DNA from: Pinirhizobacter sp036499745
Lineage (GTDB): Bacteria; Pseudomonadota; Gammaproteobacteria; Xanthomonadales; Rhodanobacteraceae
Reading direction: 5' to 3'
Length of the DNA stretch: 64,000 nt
Assembly (NCBI RefSeq): GCF_036499745.1
Contig: NZ_DASYDG010000015.1
Coordinates: 1 to 64,000 of the forward strand
The position numbers were made by a program, and so were the translations under genes. Shown one piece after another: positions 58,891 to 64,000 of the stretch; position 1 is the stretch's first letter, and the number at the start of each line of letters is the position of its first letter. A model generated the notes under the pieces. The model did not search any database. It saw nothing but the letters and a program-made list of their open reading frames with translations, and had not been told where the DNA came from.

Positions 58891-61141
58891 GCAAGGTCAC
58901 CGCCACCGACTTGTACGCCGGCGTGCCCGACCTCGCGTCATGGTTCTCCAGCGCCACCAGGGCGTTTCCTTCAGGGAAGTACATGGCCACCGAACCCCGG
59001 GCGATTTCGTAGCCCACGGCAACGAATCCGCGCACCTCTCGCCCGGCATGCTGGCCCGCCTCGGCTCCCAGTGCCACCACGTCGATCCGGTCACCATGTT
59101 TCAGGCCACGGGCGGCCAGGTCCTCGGGGTTCACGAACACCACGTCGCGCCGGCCAGTGACGCCACGGTATCGATCGTTCAACCCGTAGATGGTGGTGTT
59201 GTACTGATCGTGCGAACGCACGGTGGTCAGCAACAAGGTATCCCCGCCACGTACCAGCCCGTCCTCATTCAGGCCGCGGGCCAACAGGAAATGCGCGCGC
59301 TTGTCTTGCGTCACCCAATGGCGCTCGGACGCGGCGATATACAGGCGGAAACCACCCGGCTCGCGGATCTGCTGGTTGAAGTCCTTGAAGATGGGAAAGA
59401 CCGACTCGATGCCATCGCGGATGCGGTCGTAGTCGCCTACCAGGCCTTCCCAATCCACTTTTGAATCGGGAAGCGTGGCGCGGGCGATGCCCGCCACGAT
59501 GGCCGGTTCGGACTTTAAGAACTCCGACGCAGGTTTCAGGTTGCCCTGCGAGGCATGCACCATCGACATGGAGTCTTCCACCGTTACCGATTGCAGGCCG
59601 GTGGCTTGCTCATCGGCTTCGGTGCGTCCAAGGCACGGCAGGATGATCGATTCCCGGGCCAGGATAAGGTGGGAACGGTTGAGCTTGGTGGCGATATGCA
59701 CGGCCAGGTCGAGCTTGCGCATGGCAGCGAAGCTCGCCTCAGGATCGGACATGGCCACCGCAAGGTTGCCGCCGAGCGAAATCATGGCTTTGGAGCGTCC
59801 GTCACGGATCGCCTGGATGGCCGCCACTGCATCGTGGCCATGTGCCGCCGGCGACTTGAAGCCGTAAGTACGCTCGATGCCGTCGATCAGTGCCTGGTTG
59901 GGTTTCTCGGTGATGCCGACGGTGCGGTCGCCCTGCACGTTGGAGTGGCCCCGCAACGGCGCAATACCCGCGCCCTGCTTGCCGACATTGCCACGCAGCA
60001 GCATGAGGTTGGCGATCTGCTGCACGTTCTCGGTGCCGTGCTTGTGTTGGGTGATGCCCATGCCATAGCAAACGATCACTCGTTCGGCGTTGGCGTAGAT
60101 ATCGGCCGCCGCCTCGATATCCGTGCGGCTGACGCCACTGACAGTTTCAATTTCCTCCCAGCCCGTGGCCGCCAGGTCGGCTGCGAGTGCTTCGAAACCA
60201 CTGGTGTGCTCGCGGACGAATTCTTTATCGGCCAGGTCCCGCTCGAGCAGCGATTTCATCATGCCCTTGAGCATGGCCACGTCTCCGCCGATCTTCACCT
60301 TGTAATAGGTCGAAGCAATCGGCGTGGACTTGCCGGTGAGCATTTCGGTGGGATGCTGGGGCGAGGTGAAACGCTCAAGGCCGCGCTCCGCCATCGGGTT
60401 CATCACCACGATCGGTACGTTGCGCAGGCTGCATTCGCGCAAGGTGGAGAGCATGCGCGGATGGTTGGTACCGGGGTTGTGGCCAATGCAGAACACCGCG
60501 TCGCAGTGATCGAAGTCTTCAAGCGTTACCGTGCCCTTGCCCACGCCGATGGATTCGGGAAGGCCGACGCTGGTGGCCTCGTGGCACATGTTGGAACAGT
60601 CCGGGAAATTGTTCGTGCCGAACTCGCGCACGAACAACTGGTACAGGAACGCCGCCTCGTTCGAGGCACGTCCGGAGGTGTAGAACTCGGCCATGTCCGG
60701 ATCAGGCAATGCCCGGAGCGCTGCGCCGATGCGCTGGAAGGCTTCATCCCAGCTTACTTCGCGGTAGGTATCGGTGCCCGCGTCATAAGCCATCGGATGG
60801 GTCAGGCGGCCTAGCCCCTCGAGCGCATAGTCAGAGAGGTTCCACAGCTCACTCACCGGGTTCTTGGCGAAGAACTCAGGCTTCACCCGCTTGCCGGTGG
60901 CCTCCCACGACACGGCCTTGGCCCCGTTTTCGCAAAACTCGAAGCTGGAGGTGTGCTTGGGATCGGGCCAGGCGCAGCCCGGACAGTCGAACCCGGTAGG
61001 CTGGTTCATCTTGCGTAGGGCCGCCGATTCACGGCCCACGGCCATTTGCCCGGCCAACGCCGAGGCCACGGCGCGCAACGCACCCCAGCCGCCCGCCGGC
61101 CTCTCGTAAGGCTCGATGCCCTTGACCTTCGTATCGCTCAT
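58856..61141 (-). CDS. FdhF/YdeP-type molybdopterin oxidoreductase
   Basis: A 761-residue cytoplasmic Mo/W-bis-MGD enzyme of the YdeP branch, related to formate dehydrogenase H. N-terminal CPGCAWPDP (C53, C56) is typical of the branch; a full four-cysteine iron-sulfur motif is not seen. The metal ligand is a normal cysteine, C186 in DCSNMCHEATSVGL, with H187 as in FdhF where selenocysteine stands. Cofactor-binding C-terminal domain: HDQYNTTIYGLNDRYRGVTGRRDVVFVNPEDLAARG. ATG at 61141 with AGGAG upstream. In E. coli YdeP is linked to acid resistance; the true substrate is not certain. Confidence 0.94.
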   Translation of the reverse strand: MSDTKVKGIEPYERPAGGWGALRAVASALAGQMAVGRESAALRKMNQPTGFDCPGCAWPDPKHTSSFEFCENGAKAVSWEATGKRVKPEFFAKNPVSELWNLSDYALEGLGRLTHPMAYDAGTDTYREVSWDEAFQRIGAALRALPDPDMAEFYTSGRASNEAAFLYQLFVREFGTNNFPDCSNMCHEATSVGLPESIGVGKGTVTLEDFDHCDAVFCIGHNPGTNHPRMLSTLRECSLRNVPIVVMNPMAERGLERFTSPQHPTEMLTGKSTPIASTYYKVKIGGDVAMLKGMMKSLLERDLADKEFVREHTSGFEALAADLAATGWEEIETVSGVSRTDIEAAADIYANAERVIVCYGMGITQHKHGTENVQQIANLMLLRGNVGKQGAGIAPLRGHSNVQGDRTVGITEKPNQALIDGIERTYGFKSPAAHGHDAVAAIQAIRDGRSKAMISLGGNLAVAMSDPEASFAAMRKLDLAVHIATKLNRSHLILARESIILPCLGRTEADEQATGLQSVTVEDSMSMVHASQGNLKPASEFLKSEPAIVAGIARATLPDSKVDWEGLVGDYDRIRDGIESVFPIFKDFNQQIREPGGFRLYIAASERHWVTQDKRAHFLLARGLNEDGLVRGGDTLLLTTVRSHDQYNTTIYGLNDRYRGVTGRRDVVFVNPEDLAARGLKHGDRIDVVALGAEAGQHAGREVRGFVAVGYEIARGSVAMYFPEGNALVALENHDARSGTPAYKSVAVTLHAAGTRDSRAA

Positions 61142-61316
61142 GGATGCTCCTGCTGCATGGGATCAGATGCTACGCCCTGCGCCGTCCGGCGGGGCGCCCT
61201 TGGCCGGGATAATGGGCATTGGTATCGAAATGGAAACGATCGGTGCGCTTTTCGCTATCTACCGGGTTATTGTCCGAGCGAGGAAAATGGCAACTATCAA
61301 TCAAGGAGTTCAAGCC

Positions 61317-62021
61317 ATGCTTACCCTTCGTCGTTCCGAAGACCGCGGCCACGCCAACCACGGGTGGCTCGATTCCCACCATAGCTTTTCGTTCGCCGAC
61401 TACCGCGACGATAACCACGTGCATTTCGGCCCGCTGCGCGTGATCAACGAAGACCGCATCGAAGCGGGCACCGGATTCGGCTCGCATCCGCACCGGGACA
61501 TGGAGATCATCAGCTACGTGCTGGAGGGCGAACTGGCCCACGAGGATTCCATCGGCAACAAGGTGGTGATCCGTCCGGGCGAAGTGCAGCGCATGAGCGC
61601 AGGTACCGGCGTGGTGCACTCCGAGCGCAACAACGCCAACGGCAGCACGCACTTCCTGCAGATCTGGGTGATCCCCGAGCGCGCGGGCCTCAAGCCCGGC
61701 TACGAGCAGAAGGAATTTCCCGACAGCCAGAAGCGGGGCCGTCTGCGCCTGGTGGGCAGCCGTGACGGTGCCGAGGGCTCGGTGGTGGTGCACCAGGACA
61801 TACGGCTCTATGCCGGGCTTATCGATGGCGCCGAGGAAGCAAGCCTTGCCATCGCCGAAGGCCGCATCGTCTACGTGCACGTGGTGCGCGGCGCACTGGA
61901 TGTGAACGGCACGGCGGTGCGTGCCGGCGATGCGGTGATGATGCGCGAGGAATCGATGGTGAAGCTCGGCCACGGTGACAAGGCCGAAGTGCTGGTTTTC
62001 GACCTGCCCACCTTCGACTGA
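61317..62021 (+). CDS. Pirin family protein (YhhW-like)
   Basis: A 234-residue bicupin. First cupin: NHGWLDSHHSFSFADY, HFGPLRVINEDRI, GTGFGSHPHRDMEIISYVLEGELAHEDSIGN with the metal-binding His/His/His/Glu pattern, then GTGVVHSERN. This pattern fits pirins with quercetinase activity such as YhhW. The second cupin is degenerate. The ATG at 61317 has AAGGAG 8 bases before; an ATG at 61287 is possible. Divergent from the oxidoreductase; the 175 bases between contain no site I can name. Confidence 0.94.
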   Translation: MLTLRRSEDRGHANHGWLDSHHSFSFADYRDDNHVHFGPLRVINEDRIEAGTGFGSHPHRDMEIISYVLEGELAHEDSIGNKVVIRPGEVQRMSAGTGVVHSERNNANGSTHFLQIWVIPERAGLKPGYEQKEFPDSQKRGRLRLVGSRDGAEGSVVVHQDIRLYAGLIDGAEEASLAIAEGRIVYVHVVRGALDVNGTAVRAGDAVMMREESMVKLGHGDKAEVLVFDLPTFD

Positions 62022-62075
62022 CCTTAAAACAGCCAAGGCAGGTTGAGCGGCGTTTCACCCCTCCCAAAGGTCATG

Positions 62076-62099
62076 GTCCCCGCGACACCCCGCGGGGAC
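62076..62099. terminator. Terminator-like hairpin after pirin
   Basis: GTCCCCGCG (62076-62084) and CGCGGGGAC (62091-62099), perfect 9-bp stem, 6-base loop, 54 bases after the pirin stop and 35 before the M13 peptidase. Followed by TATCGTT, a weak T content. Confidence 0.55.
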
Positions 62100-62134
62100 T
62101 ATCGTTCACGCACCTTCTCCAAGGACGTGCCGAC

Positions 62135-64000
62135 ATGACCGCATCCCGCTGGCTTCTTGCCACCGCCATCCTCGCAGCCCTGGCCTCGCCGGCCATGGCC
62201 CAGACTAAGCCTTCGGGCATCGACCTTGCCGGCATGGACAAGTCTGTGAAGCCCGGCGACGACTTCGACAGCTACGCCAATGGCACCTGGCGCAAGACCG
62301 CGGTGATCCCGGCCGACCGGGCCAGCACCGGCATCTTCCTGCAGGTGTTCGAGAAAGCCGAGAAGCGCAACGCGGAGTTGATCCGCGACGCCGGCAAGGG
62401 CAACCCGCCGGCCAATAGCGACGCGCGGCTGATCGCTGATTATTACGCCGCCTTCATGGACGAAGCGGCGATCGAGAAGAACGGCCTGGCGCCCCTGAAG
62501 GCCAGCTTCGACCAGATCGAAGCGATCAGCTCGGTGAAGGATCTCTCCCGCGTGCTTGGTGACGGCCTGCGAGCAGACGTCGACCCGATCAACGCCACCA
62601 ACCTCGACACCGAGAACCTGTTCGGGCTGTGGGTATCCCAGGGGCTGGAAGATCCCACGCACTCGATGCCCTATCTGTTGCAGGGTGGCTTGGGCATGCC
62701 CAACCGGGATTATTACCTGGGCAAGGACAAATCCATGGCCGATGCGCGCACGGCCTATCAAACCTATATCGCCGCCATCCTGAAGCAGGCCGGCACGCCC
62801 GATGCCGAGGCGAAAGCCAAGGCCATCTTCGACCTGGAAACCAAGATCGCCACGGCCCAGGAAAGCATCGTGGACAGCGAGGACATCCACAAGGCGAACA
62901 ACCCCTGGCCCACGGCTGAGTTTGCCAGCAAGGCCCCGGGCATCGACTGGGCTGAGTACTTCGGCGCCGCGCACCTGGACAAGGCCAAGACGATCAATGT
63001 CTGGCAGCCGGGCACGGTGCACGATGTGTCGGCGCTGGTGGCAAGCCAACCGCTGCAGACGTGGAAAGACTACCTTCGCTTCCACGCCATCAACCACAGC
63101 GCGGGCCTGCTGCCCAAGGCATACAACGACCTGAGCTTCGGCTTCTACGGCACCGTGCTTTCCGGCACGCCCAAGCAGCGCGACCGCTACAAGCGCGGCA
63201 TCGGCCGGGTCAATGCGGACCTTGGCGACGCCGTGGGCAAGGTGTACGTGAAGCGTTATTTCCCGGCCTCGTCCAAGGCCGAAGTGCAGCAGATGGTGAA
63301 GAACATCATCGCCGCCTTCGCCGACCGCGTGGACTCGCTCGACTGGATGACGCCGGCCACCCGCGCGAAGGCGAAGGCCAAGCTCGATACCCTGCTGGTG
63401 GGCGTGGGGTATCCGGAAACCTGGCGCGACTATTCCAAACTCAAGATCTCGCCGAATGATCCGGTAGGCAACAGCCTGCGTGCCGGACGCTACGAGACCG
63501 CACACCAGCTGGCCAAGCTCAATGCCAAGGTTGACCGCAACGAATGGTGGATGACCCCGCAGACGGTGAACGCGGTGAACCTGCCTCTGCAGAACGCGCT
63601 CAATTTCCCGGCAGCTATCCTGGAGGCGCCGTTCTTTGATCCGAAAGCGGACGCTGCCACCAACTACGGTTCGATCGGCGCCGTGATCGGCCACGAGATC
63701 AGCCACAGCTTCGATAACACCGGCGCTGAATTCGATGCGCAGGGACGCCTGGCCAACTGGTGGACACCGGCCGATGAAGCCCACTTCAAGGCCGCCGGCC
63801 AGAAGCTGGTCGAGCAGTACAACCAGTACGAAGCCCTGCCGGGCCTGCATGTGAACGGCCAGCAGACCCTCGGTGAGAATATCGCCGACGTTTCGGGACT
63901 GACGATCGCGTTGGCTGCGTACCACAAGTCGCTGGGCGGCAAGCCTGCGCCGGTGATCGACGGCCTGACCGGCGACGAGCGTTTCTTCCTGTCGTTCGCG
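62135..64000 (+). CDS. M13 family metallopeptidase (PepO-like), 3' end outside window
   Basis: A secreted neprilysin-type zinc endopeptidase; 622 codons are visible and the frame is open at the window end, with about 60-80 residues missing. Signal peptide MTASRWLLATAILAALASPAMAQ. Mature start: GIDLAGMDKSVKPGDDFDSYANGTWRK, typical of M13. The zinc site is H520-E521-x-x-H524 in AVIGHEISHSFD, and the third ligand is E581 in GENIADVSG. The conserved NAFY-like exosite here reads TPQTVNAVNLPLQNALNFPAAIL. ATG at 62135 with AAGGA before it. Periplasmic location expected. Confidence 0.95.
   Translation, partial: MTASRWLLATAILAALASPAMAQTKPSGIDLAGMDKSVKPGDDFDSYANGTWRKTAVIPADRASTGIFLQVFEKAEKRNAELIRDAGKGNPPANSDARLIADYYAAFMDEAAIEKNGLAPLKASFDQIEAISSVKDLSRVLGDGLRADVDPINATNLDTENLFGLWVSQGLEDPTHSMPYLLQGGLGMPNRDYYLGKDKSMADARTAYQTYIAAILKQAGTPDAEAKAKAIFDLETKIATAQESIVDSEDIHKANNPWPTAEFASKAPGIDWAEYFGAAHLDKAKTINVWQPGTVHDVSALVASQPLQTWKDYLRFHAINHSAGLLPKAYNDLSFGFYGTVLSGTPKQRDRYKRGIGRVNADLGDAVGKVYVKRYFPASSKAEVQQMVKNIIAAFADRVDSLDWMTPATRAKAKAKLDTLLVGVGYPETWRDYSKLKISPNDPVGNSLRAGRYETAHQLAKLNAKVDRNEWWMTPQTVNAVNLPLQNALNFPAAILEAPFFDPKADAATNYGSIGAVIGHEISHSFDNTGAEFDAQGRLANWWTPADEAHFKAAGQKLVEQYNQYEALPGLHVNGQQTLGENIADVSGLTIALAAYHKSLGGKPAPVIDGLTGDERFFLSFA

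Noticed and set aside
62099..63925. A 608-codon open frame on the minus strand opposite the M13 peptidase
   Set aside because: The plus strand has a signal peptide, HEISH zinc site and normal M13 sequence throughout, so the antisense frame is a composition artefact.

Overview
This 64 kb window is GC-rich, densely packed chromosomal DNA from a gammaproteobacterium. Gene content and order suggest the Xanthomonadales, most likely the family Rhodanobacteraceae (Luteibacter/Dyella-like). The genus is an inference from protein sequence and synteny, not from any search. Supporting signs are the rpoE-rseA-mucD-lepA-lepB-DUF4845-rnc-era-recO block, the lexA2-imuA-imuB-dnaE2 mutagenesis cassette, a fused IcmF mutase, class I fumarase and a FadB-like multifunctional enzyme. 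I see no prophage, insertion sequence, integrase, CRISPR array or rRNA. No stretch above about 300 bases lacks a gene or tRNA.

Layout. 0-12 kb: polyphosphate kinase (5' end outside the window) converging on a Lys/Ala-rich histone-like protein, a HAD phosphatase, a secreted CocE-type hydrolase, a Spy/CpxP-like periplasmic protein, an OprB-like porin, a thioesterase, class I fumarase, a VIT-type transporter, and a higA antitoxin whose toxin partner survives only as a C-terminal scrap. 12-18 kb: DUF3014 protein, the 1156-residue B12-dependent mutase IcmF, a cN-I-type 5'-nucleotidase and NAD kinase. 18-29.6 kb: a long minus-strand run that begins with a 157-residue unknown protein and a GGDEF-EAL enzyme, then sigma-E (with a recognisable self-type promoter), its anti-sigma factor, MucD protease, LepA, signal peptidase, RNase III, Era and RecO. 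29.6-36.9 kb: fatty-acid oxidation enzyme, DUF2058, SlyX, UDP-glucose dehydrogenase, FKBP isomerase, CPA2-type antiporter. 36.9-37.3 kb: a tRNA operon (Ala-GGC, Glu-TTC, Asp-GTC) with a clear promoter and terminator. 37.4-46.5 kb: DUF1249, the PpsR/PpsA pair, an intradiol-dioxygenase-like protein, an alpha/beta hydrolase, an EamA/RhtA exporter, a GH27 alpha-galactosidase and an MFS transporter. 46.5-55 kb: a translationally coupled MFS-HAD-DeoR set, divergent from the SOS mutagenesis cassette. 55-64 kb: small secreted proteins, glutamine cyclotransferase, a molybdenum-enzyme group (MobA, a small CxxC protein, FdhD, FdhF/YdeP oxidoreductase), a pirin and a 3'-truncated M13 metallopeptidase.

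How genes work together. The envelope-stress regulators and MucD sit with general RNA and protein-processing genes. The imu cassette should be silenced by its own LexA, whose operator overlaps the -10 element. The Mo group supplies cofactor synthesis, cofactor sulfuration and an apoenzyme. Many minus-strand neighbours share ATGA stop-start overlaps, which indicates translational coupling. The points I would look at first are the small CxxC protein beside FdhD, the unknown protein coupled to the c-di-GMP enzyme, the higB scrap, and several long perfect inverted repeats placed over start regions.
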